Counted from the first letter of the stretch, positions 34,409-44,234 are shown. The stretch is 64,000 nucleotides of DNA from an uncultured Selenomonadales bacterium (GCA_946183785.1 CAMHCS010000002.1:62001-126000), one strand, 5' to 3'. Program-made: numbers and translations. Notes: generated by a model from the letters alone, not told the origin.

Positions 34409-35315
34409 GCTTCTCCTCCAGTGCTTTGACCGTATGATGCTTGACGTGACGCTCCTCGATCGGCGTGTTCCAGCGATGCTGGAACCAGAGCCACTGGGTC
34501 GGGTTCTCTCGGATGATCTTTTCCAATATCCGCGTCATTTTCACCGTGAAATCATACAGGTCCTTGTCCGTGTCGCCGCTGTCCTCATATCGCATCGGCT
34601 CGCCGAGCCAGACCTTGTGCTTGCCGTCGGGCCGGCGCAGGATGAAGGCGGGAACCACCGGCGAACCGAATTTCCTCGAAAAAACCGCCGGTCCCATCGG
34701 CGTCGAAGCGGGCTTTCCGAGAAAATCGATGAACGCGCCGCCCGGGCCCCCGTCCTGATCGGCGAGGAACCCCAGCAACTTTCCGCTTTTCAGTGCCCGG
34801 GCCGCGGCCAAAAGCTCGCTGGAGCCCCGGGAAAAGACTTCCATGCCGATGGTCGCCCGAAGATCGTCGATCACGCGGGTGTATTGCTCGTTCGGCTGCT
34901 TCTTCGCGATGGCCGTGGCCGGAATCCCCGTCAGCAGGAAGGCCGCCGAAAGCCATTCCCAGGTGCCGATGTGCGCGGTGTAAATCACCACGCCTTTGCC
35001 TTCGGCCACCGCCGACTCGATGTATTCCCGGTTCTCGAACGAAATGTAGTCGTTGATGTTATTCTTGTTCAGGTTCGGCATATAGAGGATTTCCAGGATA
35101 TTCCGTCCGAGATTGATGAACGACAGCCGTACCGTTTCCCGCGCTTCGGCCTCCGAGATTTCAAGTCCCTCCATCATCTGACGCACAGCGCGCTCCCGCT
35201 GCTTCGCGATCAGCCTGTAATACAGGATACCCATTCCCTTGCCCAATGTCAATAGAAACGAATGAGGGAGCAGGCAAACGACGCGGGAAAGGAACATCAG
35301 AAAGTGATAAATCAT
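34398..35315 (-). CDS. LpxL/HtrB-like lipid A acyltransferase
   Basis: 305 residues. The N-terminal hydrophobic helix anchors it in the membrane. The catalytic H-x4-E is H115-IGTW-E120 in IYTAHIGTWEWL. ERAVRQMMEGL, FSRGSSELLAAARALKSG, LADQDGG and WFQHRWNTP are all normal for the lauroyl/myristoyl transferase family. It adds a secondary acyl chain to Kdo-lipid A. Start ATG 35315 follows AAGGGGAA; the longer frame to 35363 overlaps kdsC and is not needed. Confidence 0.9.
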   Translation of the reverse strand: MIYHFLMFLSRVVCLLPHSFLLTLGKGMGILYYRLIAKQRERAVRQMMEGLEISEAEARETVRLSFINLGRNILEILYMPNLNKNNINDYISFENREYIESAVAEGKGVVIYTAHIGTWEWLSAAFLLTGIPATAIAKKQPNEQYTRVIDDLRATIGMEVFSRGSSELLAAARALKSGKLLGFLADQDGGPGGAFIDFLGKPASTPMGPAVFSRKFGSPVVPAFILRRPDGKHKVWLGEPMRYEDSGDTDKDLYDFTVKMTRILEKIIRENPTQWLWFQHRWNTPIEERHVKHHTVKALEEKHES

Positions 35316-35341
35316 GAAATAGTTCCCCTTAGTATAAGAGC

Positions 35342-35863
35342 TTAGACAAAGAAAGCCTCCCATTTGTTTTGGGCGCGCAGGATTCGTTCCACCGCCTCGC
35401 GCACAGCGCCATGCCCTCCGGCGTGGTCCATCACGAGTCGGGCCGCGTTCTTCGCTTCCGGCGCGGCGTCCGCGACGGCGATGGGAAGCCCGGCCACGCG
35501 CATCACGGGCAGATCGATAAAGTCGTCGCCGATATAGGCGATTTCGTCGTCCGACAGCAGGAGCTCTTTTTTCAGCTCCTCGTAAACCGCGCGCTTATCC
35601 AGGCAGCCCTGCCGGACGACGGAGATGGAAAGCTCCTTCGCGCGGTTCTCGACGATCTTCGACGAGCGCCCGGTCAGGATCGCCGTCTTGCCGCCCGAGC
35701 GATGCCAAAGCATGATCCCGGCGCCGTCCTTGATGTCGAAGCGTTTCAGCGCCTCGCCGTCCGGCCCCATATAGATGCCGCCGTCGGTCAGCACGCCGTC
35801 CACGTCCAGGATGATCAGCCGAACGCGTTTCATGCGCTCTTCCAGCGCCGCCTGTTTTTCCAT
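35342..35863 (-). CDS. kdsC: Kdo-8-phosphate phosphatase (KdsC/YrbI)
   Basis: 173 residues, HAD superfamily without a large cap, the KdsC size. The nucleophile motif is ILDVDGVLTDG (D20, acid/base D22); AILTGRSS is motif II, LKKEL contains the motif III lysine, and YIGDDFIDLPVM is motif IV. It hydrolyses Kdo-8-phosphate made by KdsA to free Kdo. M11 is an alternative start. One base separates it from kdsD. Confidence 0.93.
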   Translation of the reverse strand: MEKQAALEERMKRVRLIILDVDGVLTDGGIYMGPDGEALKRFDIKDGAGIMLWHRSGGKTAILTGRSSKIVENRAKELSISVVRQGCLDKRAVYEELKKELLLSDDEIAYIGDDFIDLPVMRVAGLPIAVADAAPEAKNAARLVMDHAGGHGAVREAVERILRAQNKWEAFFV

Positions 35864-35864
35864 C

Positions 35865-36833
35865 TCATACCACTCCCTGCCGCAAGAGGTCGGTCAAATG
35901 GACGATGCCCAGCGGCATGCCGTTTTCGTCCACGACGGGCAGCACCGTGATCGGGCGCGGCTGATGCTTTTCCATCAGCGACAGCGCCGAGGCCGCCAGC
36001 TTGTCTTTCGTGATGGTCTCCGGCTTCCTGGTCATGAAATGCTCGACCGGCTCGTTCAGGAACTCCGGCCCCTTGGCGAGGCAGCGGCGCACATCGCCGT
36101 CGGTGACGAGGCCGATGAACTTTCCCTTCGCGTCCACCACCGAGGTCGCGCCGACGCCCGTGGATGTCATAATGAAGAGCGCTTCCTTTGCCGTGCGGCC
36201 CGCCTCGATGATCGGATTGTCCTCGCCGCTCCGCATGACGTTCTCTACCGTCAGCAGAAGCTTGCGTCCCAGCGAGCCGCCCGGATGGAACACCGCGAAA
36301 TCCTGCTCCGTGAAGTTTCGCGCGGCGAGAAGCGCCATCGCCAGGGCGTCGCCCATGGCGAGAGCCGCCGTGGTGCTGGCCGTCGGGGCGAGCCCCAGCG
36401 GGCAGGCCTCTTTTTCCACCCCCGCGTCGATGAAATAGTCGGAGTTCTTTCCGAGCGTCGAGTCCCGCCGCCCGCACATCGCGATGATCTTAGCGCCGAT
36501 GCGCCGGATCACGGGCAGGATATTGATCATCTCGTTCGTCTCGCCGCTGTTGGAGATCGCCAGCACGATATCGTTCTGCGTGACCATGCCGAGGTCGCCG
36601 TGGAACGCTTCCGCCGGATGCATGAAGAACGACGGCGTACCGGTAGAGGCGAGGCTCGCCGCAATTTTCTGCCCGACATGGCCGCTCTTGCCGATACCGC
36701 TGACGATGACCCGCCCCTTGCAGGCGAGGATCGCCTTAGCCGCCGCTTCGAACTCGTCGTCGATGCGCGACGAGAGCTTTTGCAGCGCGTCCGTCTCGAT
36801 TTTAAGCGTTTCCAGGGCTTTTTCTTTTATCAT
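35865..36833 (-). CDS. kdsD: Arabinose-5-phosphate isomerase (KdsD/KpsF)
   Basis: 322 residues. N-terminal SIS domain (VIVSGIGKSGHVGQKIAASLASTG and LAISNSGETNEMI) followed by two CBS domains (about 205-320, with ATSVVDAKGKFIGLVTDGDVRR and ITVLPVVDENGMPLGIVHLTDLL). It converts ribulose-5-phosphate to arabinose-5-phosphate, the KdsA substrate. Full length and in the Kdo operon. Confidence 0.94.
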   Translation of the reverse strand: MIKEKALETLKIETDALQKLSSRIDDEFEAAAKAILACKGRVIVSGIGKSGHVGQKIAASLASTGTPSFFMHPAEAFHGDLGMVTQNDIVLAISNSGETNEMINILPVIRRIGAKIIAMCGRRDSTLGKNSDYFIDAGVEKEACPLGLAPTASTTAALAMGDALAMALLAARNFTEQDFAVFHPGGSLGRKLLLTVENVMRSGEDNPIIEAGRTAKEALFIMTSTGVGATSVVDAKGKFIGLVTDGDVRRCLAKGPEFLNEPVEHFMTRKPETITKDKLAASALSLMEKHQPRPITVLPVVDENGMPLGIVHLTDLLRQGVV

Positions 36834-36853
36834 ATGGAACGCTCCTTACTGAA

Positions 36854-36876
36854 ACTTGTCTTCCCTATGGGGCATA
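36854..36876. repeat. Remnant end of the MITE-like repeat
   Basis: ACTTGTCTTCCCTATGGGGC between kdsD and kdsA matches the outer end of copies 1 and 2 (ACTTG.CTTCCCC..GGGG). Nothing else of the element remains. Confidence 0.45.
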
Positions 36877-36882
36877 GAATAA

Positions 36883-37710
36883 TTAATGCAAATGCTTTCT
36901 TACGATATTATAGATGGACAGCGCGTCCTTCAGAAGGTCTTCGAGCTTGTCGAGGTAGACCATGTTCGGCCCGTCGGAAAGCGCCTCCTCCGGGTTGTCA
37001 TGGACCTCCATGAAGAGCGCGTCTACGCCCGCGCCGACGGCGGCCCGGGTCAGGTACTCGACATATTCGCGGTTGCCCGACGACGCCGTGCCGAGTCCGC
37101 CGGGAATCTGGACGCTGTGGGTCGCGTCAAAGACCACAGGATAGCCGAAGGAGCGCATGATCGGGAACGAACGCATATCGACGACGAGGTTGTTGTAGCC
37201 GAAAGAAGCGCCTCTCTCGGTCAGCATGATGTTCGAATTGCCGCCTTCGAGAATCTTGTCCACCACGTTCCGCATATCCTTCGGGGAGAGGAACTGGCCC
37301 TTCTTGACGTTGACGGGCTTGCCGGTCAGCGCCGCCTGATAGACGAGATCGGTCTGGCGGCAGAGGAAAGCCGGGATCTGCAGGATGTCGACGACCTCGG
37401 CGACTGGTTTGGCCTGCGTCTCGGTGTGAATGTCGGTGATTACGGGAACGTCCAGTTCTTTCTTGATCTGCGCGAGAATCTCGAGCCCCTTTTCCATGCC
37501 CGGCCCGCGGAAGCTGTTGAACGCCGAGCGGTTCGCCTTGTCAAAGGACGCCTTGAATACGTAGGGGATACCGAGCCGGTTGGCAATCGCCTTGATCTCC
37601 CGCCCGATGTAGAGCGAACGCTCCAGCCCCTCCAGTACGCAGGGCCCCGCCAGGAGCGCCAGCGGGTTCCCCGCTCCAATCTCAAAATCCCTGATCTTGA
37701 CCGTGTTCAT
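36883..37710 (-). CDS. kdsA: 3-deoxy-8-phosphooctulonate synthase (KdsA)
   Basis: 275 residues, TIM-barrel DAHP/Kdo8P synthase family. [68 protein letters not shown] and VFDATHSVQ are diagnostic. It condenses PEP with arabinose-5-phosphate. ATG 37710 follows GAGGCGG and overlaps the kdsB stop as ATGA. The longer open frame upstream lies inside kdsB. Confidence 0.96.
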   Translation of the reverse strand: MNTVKIRDFEIGAGNPLALLAGPCVLEGLERSLYIGREIKAIANRLGIPYVFKASFDKANRSAFNSFRGPGMEKGLEILAQIKKELDVPVITDIHTETQAKPVAEVVDILQIPAFLCRQTDLVYQAALTGKPVNVKKGQFLSPKDMRNVVDKILEGGNSNIMLTERGASFGYNNLVVDMRSFPIMRSFGYPVVFDATHSVQIPGGLGTASSGNREYVEYLTRAAVGAGVDALFMEVHDNPEEALSDGPNMVYLDKLEDLLKDALSIYNIVRKHLH

Positions 37711-38462
37711 GATTTCGCCGCCTCCTCTTTGTCTTTCATCGACCTGTATATCTCGTTGACCTTCGCCAGATCCTCCGGCGTATCTACGCCGACGAACCGG
37801 GCGTGCGTCTTTATGCATTTGATCTTATACCCGTTTTCCAGCGCCCGGAGCTGCTCCAGCGACTCCGCGCGCTCCAGCGGCGTCGGCTCCATCTTCGCGT
37901 AAGATAACAGGAAGTTTCTGCGATAGGCGTAAATGCCGATATGCTTGTAGACGGGCGTCCCCGCGTCGTTTCGCGGGTACGGGAGCAGCGACCGGGAAAA
38001 ATACAGCGCATAGCCGTTTTTGTCCGTCACGACCTTGACGTTGTTGGGATTCTTTTGCTCCGATTCCTCTGTGATTGGCGTCATCACCGTCGCCATCCGA
38101 AGGTCGTCGTCCTCCTCGAAGGCGCGCCCAAGCTCGTCGATCAGCGACGGCTCGATCAGCGGCTCGTCGCCCTGCACGTTGATGATCAGGTCGACGTCGG
38201 GATAGGCCGCCGCCACTTCGGCGAGGCGATCGGTGCCCGTCGGATGGTCCTTCGCCGTCATCATCGCGCGTCCGCCGTTCTCCTCCACCGCCCGCAGGAT
38301 GCGCTCGTCATCGGTGGCCACCACGACGCCCGACAGGGTTTTCGCTTGCGCCGCCCGGTCATAGACGCGGCAGATCATCGGCTTTCCGGCGACGTCCTTC
38401 AGAGGCTTCCCGGGCAAGCGCGTCGACGCGAACCGCGCCGGGATTACGCAAAGGATTTTCAT
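37707..38462 (-). CDS. kdsB: CMP-Kdo synthetase (KdsB)
   Basis: 251 residues. N-terminal [16 protein letters not shown] is the nucleotide-binding loop of CMP-sugar synthetases; NVQGDEPLI and HIGIYAYRR follow at their usual places. It activates Kdo with CTP for WaaA. Last base of start codon to upstream fusion gene stop is a short gap (25 bp). Confidence 0.95.
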   Translation of the reverse strand: MKILCVIPARFASTRLPGKPLKDVAGKPMICRVYDRAAQAKTLSGVVVATDDERILRAVEENGGRAMMTAKDHPTGTDRLAEVAAAYPDVDLIINVQGDEPLIEPSLIDELGRAFEEDDDLRMATVMTPITEESEQKNPNNVKVVTDKNGYALYFSRSLLPYPRNDAGTPVYKHIGIYAYRRNFLLSYAKMEPTPLERAESLEQLRALENGYKIKCIKTHARFVGVDTPEDLAKVNEIYRSMKDKEEAAKS

Positions 38463-38487
38463 GTTGTTCTCCCATTCCTTCTATTGC

Positions 38488-40980
38488 TTATTTGTTCAGT
38501 TTTTCCTTCAAGCTTTCCTTCATCAGGCGGATGAACTCTTCTTCGCCGTCGCGGAACGTGACTTCGACGCTGACGACGTAAATCGGGATCTTGAAGTCCG
38601 TCCGCTCCCGGATCAGCTCCGCCGGCACCTTGACGGCGTCCTTCTCGGTGATGACGATGGCCTCGGCGTCAAGCAGCAGCGCCTGTGCCGCCGCGTCGAG
38701 CATTTCCTTGACCGTGTAGTCGTGATGGTCGGGGAAACGCAGGCTTTCGATGACCACCGCGCCGATATTGGACAGCGTCTGCTCGAAAGACGCCGGGTTG
38801 CCGATAGCCGAGACTGCCATGACGCGCTTGCCGCGCATTTCCGCCACGTCGACGCCGGGACTGGCGATATCGCCGGCCCATTCCTCGAAGCGGATGAAGC
38901 CTTTCGGCTGATGCACGCTCTCCACCACGAGAGCATGATCGTTCTTCTCGTGTATGATACGGTGGATGTATTCGCGGGAGCTTTCCGTCGCCTGGTCCAC
39001 CTTCGTCAGCAGACAGACGTCGGCACGGTCGATATGGGAAATCGATTCGCGCAGTGTGCCGCGCGGCAGGATATATCCGTTGCCGAACACGTTCACTGCG
39101 TCGACGAGCAGGATTTCCATATCGCGGGCCAGCATCCAGTGCTGGTAACCGTCGTCGAGGATCGCGACCTCGGCGCCGAAATGCTCGATGGCATAGCTGC
39201 CTGTCATATAGCGGTCGGGACCGATCAGCACCGGCACGCCCGGCAGGTGCTTTGCCAACATGAAGGCTTCGTCGCCGGCCTCCGCCGCGTTCATGTGCAG
39301 CGTCTGCCCGTCGGACACCACGCCGACGTCGCCTTTCCACTTTGCACGGTAACCGCGGTTCAGGATTACGACCCGATAGCCGAGGCCCTGTATCTCCTTC
39401 GCGAGCCTCTGGGCCGTCGGCGTCTTGCCCGTGCCGCCCACCGTGATATTGCCGAGACTGATGACATAGCAACCGAGCTTTTTCCGGCGGAACACGCCGA
39501 GCTCGTAGCCCGCAAGACGAAGGTTGACCAGGCCGCCGTAAATGACCGAGAACACATAGAGCACGCCGAGGAAAAGCTGGACCAGGATCCCCTGGGCGTC
39601 GCGGCTGTGAATGATCTGATAGAAAAACGTCTGGAAGTTCTCGACCTTGTCCGTGGACTTGATCTGCCCGCTGGCGAGGCGCGTCCTCTCAACCCGCTCG
39701 AGAAGCTCGTGCAGCAGTACCGCGCTCCGCCGCGCCGCGCCCTTGTTCTCGCCCACGATAGCCAGCGTTTCGCGCTCCATGCGCTCCCGCTCTTCCGTAT
39801 CCTCGAAAAGCCGGACCGCCGCTTTCGTCAGCTCGTCGTCATTTTGCACCGTGACTACGGCGTTCCGCTTCGTGAACAGCGCATGGGTCTCCTTGAAATT
39901 GAACATGTTGTAGCCGACGATGATGGCCTTGCCGTGGGCCGCCGGCTCCAGGATGTTGTGGCCGCCATGGGCGATCAGGCTGCCGCCAACGTAAATGACA
40001 TCGCCGATGCTGTAAATCTTGCCCAGCTCGCCGATGGTGTCGAGGACGACGATATCGTGACCCTCGGAGGGATGCTCGAGAAGCTCCGTGCGCCGAGCGA
40101 CGGAAAAACCCGCCCGGCGGCAGATCATGATGACCTCACGGGTCCGGAGCAGCTCGCGGGGCGCGATGACCAGCTTTGCGTCCGGCGATTTCTCGCGAAT
40201 CATGCGGAACGCTTTCAGCACGTAATCCTCCTCGCCGCGATGGGTCGAGCCGGCAAGGAATATGCCTCCGTTATGCGTGAGCCCCATTTCCTCGAGGAGC
40301 TGCGCCTTTTCCTCGGGGCTGACGTCGGTATATGTCTGGTCGAATTTCGTATTGCCGGTGACGATGACGAGGTTCGGGTCGGCGCCGAGGCGGATGATGT
40401 ACTCGGCGTCGATCGGCGACTGCATCGCGAACTCCGTCACCGCGCCGATCATATCGTCCAGCAGGCTGTATAGATAACGGTACTGCTTGACGCTCTTGTC
40501 GCTGATGCGGCCGTTGACCATCATGACGGGGATCCGCATGCGCCGGCATTCCCGGAGGAAGTTCGGCCAAAGCTCAGTCTCCACCGGCATGAACACCCGC
40601 GGCGTCACCCGGCGCACGACGCGGGCCGCGAGGAACGGCAGATCGAGGGGGAAATAGATGATGCTGTCCGCGTCTTTGATGATGCGGTTCGCCATCTCGT
40701 AACCGCTGGTGGTCACCACCGAGACGAGGATCGGGCTCTTCGGGAATTCCCTGCGGAACTCCTTGATCAGCGGGCTCGCAGCCACGATCTCGCCCACCGA
40801 CGCCGCGTGGACCCAGATGCAATTTTTCTTCGCGACTTTTTCCAGCGCCTCTTCGGGAATGAACCCAAGGCTCTGGCGTATGCGCTCGATAAAGCCCCGC
40901 TCGCGGATGGCGCGCACCATGAATACCGGAATGATGAGCAGCACCACGAGAATCGCCGCGATATTGTATAAAAACTGCAT
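38488..40980 (-). CDS. WaaA-LpxK fusion: Kdo transferase plus lipid A 4'-kinase
   Basis: 830 residues in one uninterrupted frame. Residues 1-430 are WaaA (KdtA): N-terminal membrane anchor, HAASVGEIVAASPLI (E64), MPVETELWPN, NGRISDKS, FLAGSTHRGEE and HNILEPAAHG (E345). Residues about 447-830 are LpxK: KLGCYVISLGNITVGGTGKTP (P-loop VGGTGKT, 514-520), VLNRGYR in the form ILNRGYRAKWKG, and ILDDGYQHWML. The fused protein would phosphorylate the lipid A disaccharide at 4' and attach Kdo, consecutive steps of the pathway. The join is a helical, partly hydrophobic segment (about 465-490) that is the LpxK membrane anchor. Confidence 0.92.
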   Translation of the reverse strand: MQFLYNIAAILVVLLIIPVFMVRAIRERGFIERIRQSLGFIPEEALEKVAKKNCIWVHAASVGEIVAASPLIKEFRREFPKSPILVSVVTTSGYEMANRIIKDADSIIYFPLDLPFLAARVVRRVTPRVFMPVETELWPNFLRECRRMRIPVMMVNGRISDKSVKQYRYLYSLLDDMIGAVTEFAMQSPIDAEYIIRLGADPNLVIVTGNTKFDQTYTDVSPEEKAQLLEEMGLTHNGGIFLAGSTHRGEEDYVLKAFRMIREKSPDAKLVIAPRELLRTREVIMICRRAGFSVARRTELLEHPSEGHDIVVLDTIGELGKIYSIGDVIYVGGSLIAHGGHNILEPAAHGKAIIVGYNMFNFKETHALFTKRNAVVTVQNDDELTKAAVRLFEDTEERERMERETLAIVGENKGAARRSAVLLHELLERVERTRLASGQIKSTDKVENFQTFFYQIIHSRDAQGILVQLFLGVLYVFSVIYGGLVNLRLAGYELGVFRRKKLGCYVISLGNITVGGTGKTPTAQRLAKEIQGLGYRVVILNRGYRAKWKGDVGVVSDGQTLHMNAAEAGDEAFMLAKHLPGVPVLIGPDRYMTGSYAIEHFGAEVAILDDGYQHWMLARDMEILLVDAVNVFGNGYILPRGTLRESISHIDRADVCLLTKVDQATESSREYIHRIIHEKNDHALVVESVHQPKGFIRFEEWAGDIASPGVDVAEMRGKRVMAVSAIGNPASFEQTLSNIGAVVIESLRFPDHHDYTVKEMLDAAAQALLLDAEAIVITEKDAVKVPAELIRERTDFKIPIYVVSVEVTFRDGEEEFIRLMKESLKEKLNK

Positions 40981-41000
40981 TACGCTTCCCCTTTGTGTAG

Positions 41001-41160
41001 ACTTGCCTTCCCCTCTGGGGAGGAGCGAAACGTGCCAGTGGCACGTTTCGGGCGATAGCGGTGGGTGAGGTTCCGCAGCGTTTCGCTTGCGTTAATCGTT
41101 ACGTTTTGAAACCTCATCCGTCAGCCTTCGGCTGCCACCTTCCCCATAGGGGAAGGCTAA
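41001..41160 (-). repeat. MITE-like structured repeat, copy 2 (inside the LPS operon)
   Basis: The inverse of copy 1 (1185-1338). Read on the minus strand: TAGCCTTCCCC..GGGGAAGG, then CAGCCGAAGGCTG, CGGATGAGG, a spacer, CCTCACCCACCGC, and a right arm ending CTTCCCC-AGA complement. It fills almost all of the 176-bp gap between msbA and the waaA-lpxK fusion. The msbA stop codon (TAG, 41159-41157) is at its very edge. Confidence 0.75.
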
Positions 41161-42884
41161 TTACTTTTTCCGTATTGTATCTGATAAAGACTTGCGTACA
41201 ACCCGCCCGCCGCCAGCAGCTCCGCGTGCGTTCCCTGCTCGCGGATTCTGCCGCCGTCCAGCACGTAAATCCTGTCGGCGCCGATGATCGTCGAAAGGCG
41301 GTGAGCAATGACGAACGAGGTGCGGCCGACCATCAGCCGGTCGAGCGCCGCCTGCACGATCTTCTCGCTCTCCGTGTCGAGGGCGCTGGTGGCTTCGTCA
41401 AGGATCAGGATTTTCGGGTCTTTCAATATCGCCCGGGCAATCGCGATCCGCTGCCTTTGGCCGCCGGAAAGCGTCGCGCCGCGCTCGCCGATCTCGGTAT
41501 CGTAGCCCTCGGGCAGCGCCATGATGAAGTCATGGGCGTTGGCGTCCCGGGCCGCAGCCTCGATCTCCTCGTCGGCGGCGTCGAGCCGCCCGTAGCGGAT
41601 ATTCTCGCGCACCGTAGCCGAAAACAGCACTGTCTCCTGCGGGACAAGTCCGATCTGCGTGCGCAGCGAATCCGTCGTCACGTCCCGCACGTCGTATCCG
41701 TCGACGGTGATCGAGCCGCCGGTCACGTCGTAAAATCGCGGAATCAGGTTCGCCACCGTCGACTTTCCCGCGCCGGAGGGCCCGACAAACGCGATCATCT
41801 GCCCCGGCTCCGCCGCCAGGGTGACGCCTGTCAGCGCAGGCACGTCCTCCCGGTAGGAAAAATCCACATTGGAAAAAGCGACCCGCCCTTCCACCGGAGG
41901 CAAAACCTTCGCGTCCGGCGCGCTGGTCACCGTTTCCTCGGTGTCGAGCAGCGCGAACACGCGATCCGCGCCGGCCATCGCTTTCTGGATTTGCGCATAA
42001 ATGCGCGACAGCCGCTTGACCGGATTCGCGAGGTTCACCGCGTAGGTCAGGAATGCCACCAGCGTACCCGCCGTGATGACGCCGTCCACGACCTCTTTGC
42101 CGCCGAACCAGATGATGACCGTCACGGCGAGAGCCGCGAGAAACTCCACCGTCGGCGTCAGCAGGCTCGAAAGCTGCGCGTCCTTCATCTGCGCACGGAA
42201 ATTGAGCTCGTTCTGCTCATGGAAGCGGTCGATCTCAAAATCCTCCCGCACGAAGGACTTGACCACGCGTTCCGAAGAAATACTCTCCTGCATCAGCGCC
42301 GTGATATCAGACATCCGCGCCTGGATGACCGAGCCGGCCCAGCGGACCTTTCTGCCGAAGAAATCCATCGCCAGCCCGACCAGCGGCACCGTGACCAGCG
42401 TCAGAATACTGAGTTTCCAGTCGAGCAGCACCATCATCGCCAACGAGCCGAAGAAAATCGCGCTCTCTGTCAGCGCCTCGACCATACGCTCCACCAGCGC
42501 GCTCTGAAGCGCCGCCACGTCGTTCGAGATATAGCTCATGATCTCGCCCGTCTGATGGCGGTCGAAAAATGAGATCGGCATGCGCTGAAGCTTGCGGAAC
42601 AGCACGTCCCGCACGTCGACGATCACGCGCTGCCCGATATACGAGACCAGATACCCCTGCCCGTAATAAAAAATCCCGCGGACGAAAAAGATCACGACGA
42701 TGCCGACGCAGATCAGGTTCAGCATTTCCATATCGCGGGCCGCCAGCACCTTGTCGATCATGTCCTTGATGACCCAGGGCAGGTACAGGTTCGCCGCGGC
42801 GGCGACGACGATGCAGACGAAGGCCTCCGCCAGCCGTTTTTTATACGGCCCGATGTAGGCGAGCAGGCGCAAATAGCTCTTCAT
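41157..42884 (-). CDS. msbA: MsbA-type lipid flippase ABC exporter
   Basis: 575 residues: a six-helix exporter domain (1-320) and one ATPase domain. FVGPSGAGKSTVANLIPRF (Walker A), LSGGQRQRIAIARAIL (signature), ILILDEATSALDTESE (Walker B) and IAHRLSTI (H-loop) are intact. EEIMSYISNDV-type coupling text (GEIMSYISNDVAALQ) is usual in MsbA. Between lpxB and the Kdo genes, its substrate is most likely Kdo-lipid A. It overlaps lpxB by 4 nt. Confidence 0.9.
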   Translation of the reverse strand: MKSYLRLLAYIGPYKKRLAEAFVCIVVAAAANLYLPWVIKDMIDKVLAARDMEMLNLICVGIVVIFFVRGIFYYGQGYLVSYIGQRVIVDVRDVLFRKLQRMPISFFDRHQTGEIMSYISNDVAALQSALVERMVEALTESAIFFGSLAMMVLLDWKLSILTLVTVPLVGLAMDFFGRKVRWAGSVIQARMSDITALMQESISSERVVKSFVREDFEIDRFHEQNELNFRAQMKDAQLSSLLTPTVEFLAALAVTVIIWFGGKEVVDGVITAGTLVAFLTYAVNLANPVKRLSRIYAQIQKAMAGADRVFALLDTEETVTSAPDAKVLPPVEGRVAFSNVDFSYREDVPALTGVTLAAEPGQMIAFVGPSGAGKSTVANLIPRFYDVTGGSITVDGYDVRDVTTDSLRTQIGLVPQETVLFSATVRENIRYGRLDAADEEIEAAARDANAHDFIMALPEGYDTEIGERGATLSGGQRQRIAIARAILKDPKILILDEATSALDTESEKIVQAALDRLMVGRTSFVIAHRLSTIIGADRIYVLDGGRIREQGTHAELLAAGGLYASLYQIQYGKSN

Positions 42885-44020
42885 GCCGTCCCTCCCGAGG
42901 CCGCGTCAACGATGCGGCGCGCAACGCGCTCTGAGGCGCCCGGCGGGCCGAGCCGCTCACAGGCGGCTTTGAGCCGCGCGCACACGCTTTCCCTATGCCC
43001 CGGCTCCGCCCAAAAGCGGCGCGCTTCTTCAAAGGTTCTGCCGGGATTTGCCTCGTCCTGCAAAAGCTCCGGCTGGGCCATCTCGTCCAGCAAGATGTTC
43101 GGCAGGCTGAAATATTTGACGTGAACCAGCAGCTTTCCTATAAAATACGAAATCGGCGACAGCCGATAGAGAACGATGCAGGGCAGGCCCATCAACGCTG
43201 CCTCCATGACCACCGTCCCCGACGTCGCCAGCGCGAAACGTGTCGCGCCCATCAGGTCATACGTGTGCTCCCGCGTGAACGAAATCTCGACGCCGGCCGC
43301 CGCCGCCATGCGTTCCATGCGCGACTGGTCCATGCCCGGCGCCACCGGCAGGAAAAACGCCGCCTCCGGCTTTTCCCCCTGAATCCGCCGCGCCGCCGCC
43401 AGCATCGTCGGGAACACCAGCGAAATCTCCTGCTTTCGGCTGCCCGGAAGCAGCAGGATCGGATAATCGCCGTCCTTCATGCCGAAAAACGTTCGCGCCT
43501 CCTCCGGCGCCATCGATGGGCGCACCGTATCCACCAGCGGATTTCCGACGAACGAGATGTTCGCCCCCGCCGCCTGATACACCGGAAGTTCAAAGGGGAA
43601 AATCGCGACGAACTCGTCGGCGAGCTTCGCGCAGTCCTTCGCGCGCCCCTTGCGCCACGCCCAGGCCGACGGCGGGATATACGAAAACACGCGGACGCCG
43701 AGCGATTTCGCCCGCTTCGCCAGCCGCCAGTTGAAATCGGGATAGTCGATCAGCACGAGAAGATCTGGCTTTTCCCGCTTGATTGCCTCGGTCAGGAGGT
43801 TCAGCAGCGAAAGGATTCGGGAAAGATTCGTCACGACCTCCCATACGCCCATGACGCTGTAAGCCGCGCAATCCGCCACGAGCCGGACGCCCGCCGCCGC
43901 CATCTGCGCGCCGCCGAAGCCGAACAGATCCGCCTCCGGCGCCAGCCGTCGAACCCCTTCTGCAAGGCGCGCGCCATGAAGATCGCCGGACGCCTCCCCG
44001 GCGGAAAACATGATCTTCAA
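42881..44020 (-). CDS. lpxB: Lipid-A-disaccharide synthase (LpxB), TTG start
   Basis: 379 residues, GT19 family. The best start is TTG at 44020: AGGAGGT lies 6 nt upstream and translation gives MKIMFSAGEASGDLHGA, the family N-terminus; an in-frame ATG follows at 44011. IDYPDFNWRLA, YIPPSAWAWRKGRAK, VGNPLVD, LLPGSRKQEI and ATSGTVVMEAALMGLPCIVLYR are diagnostic. It joins UDP-2,3-diacyl-GlcN and lipid X. First gene of the 15-gene outer-membrane operon in this window; no strong promoter was found in 44021-44190. Confidence 0.94.
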   Translation of the reverse strand: MKIMFSAGEASGDLHGARLAEGVRRLAPEADLFGFGGAQMAAAGVRLVADCAAYSVMGVWEVVTNLSRILSLLNLLTEAIKREKPDLLVLIDYPDFNWRLAKRAKSLGVRVFSYIPPSAWAWRKGRAKDCAKLADEFVAIFPFELPVYQAAGANISFVGNPLVDTVRPSMAPEEARTFFGMKDGDYPILLLPGSRKQEISLVFPTMLAAARRIQGEKPEAAFFLPVAPGMDQSRMERMAAAAGVEISFTREHTYDLMGATRFALATSGTVVMEAALMGLPCIVLYRLSPISYFIGKLLVHVKYFSLPNILLDEMAQPELLQDEANPGRTFEEARRFWAEPGHRESVCARLKAACERLGPPGASERVARRIVDAASGGTA

Positions 44021-44190
44021 GGGCGCACCTCCTCCAGCAGATTCATACTGAACGCAGTAAAGGCTAAAAATCTTTCCTGCGATTCGCATCATCGTTTTAT
44101 TTTAGCACATAACCCGCGCCCGCTTCAACAAAAACCGCAGGAAAAGCATACGCCGCCTAAATGAATATCGGCGGGAAAACGCAAAAATTC

Positions 44191-44220
44191 ACCCGCACGA
44201 GGATTCTTCCCCGTGCGGGT
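44191..44220 (-). terminator. Terminator of the rubrerythrin gene
   Basis: A perfect 9-bp stem ACCCGCACG / CGTGCGGGT with a 12-nt loop; on the minus strand it is followed by GAATTTTTG. It lies 14 bp after the stop of the rubrerythrin at 44235. Confidence 0.75.
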
Positions 44221-44234
44221 TTTCGTTCCGTTTC

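Noticed and set aside
38461..40473. 670-codon open frame on the plus strand
   Set aside because: Antisense shadow of the waaA-lpxK fusion; composition (His/Arg/Asp-rich) is typical of a complementary frame.
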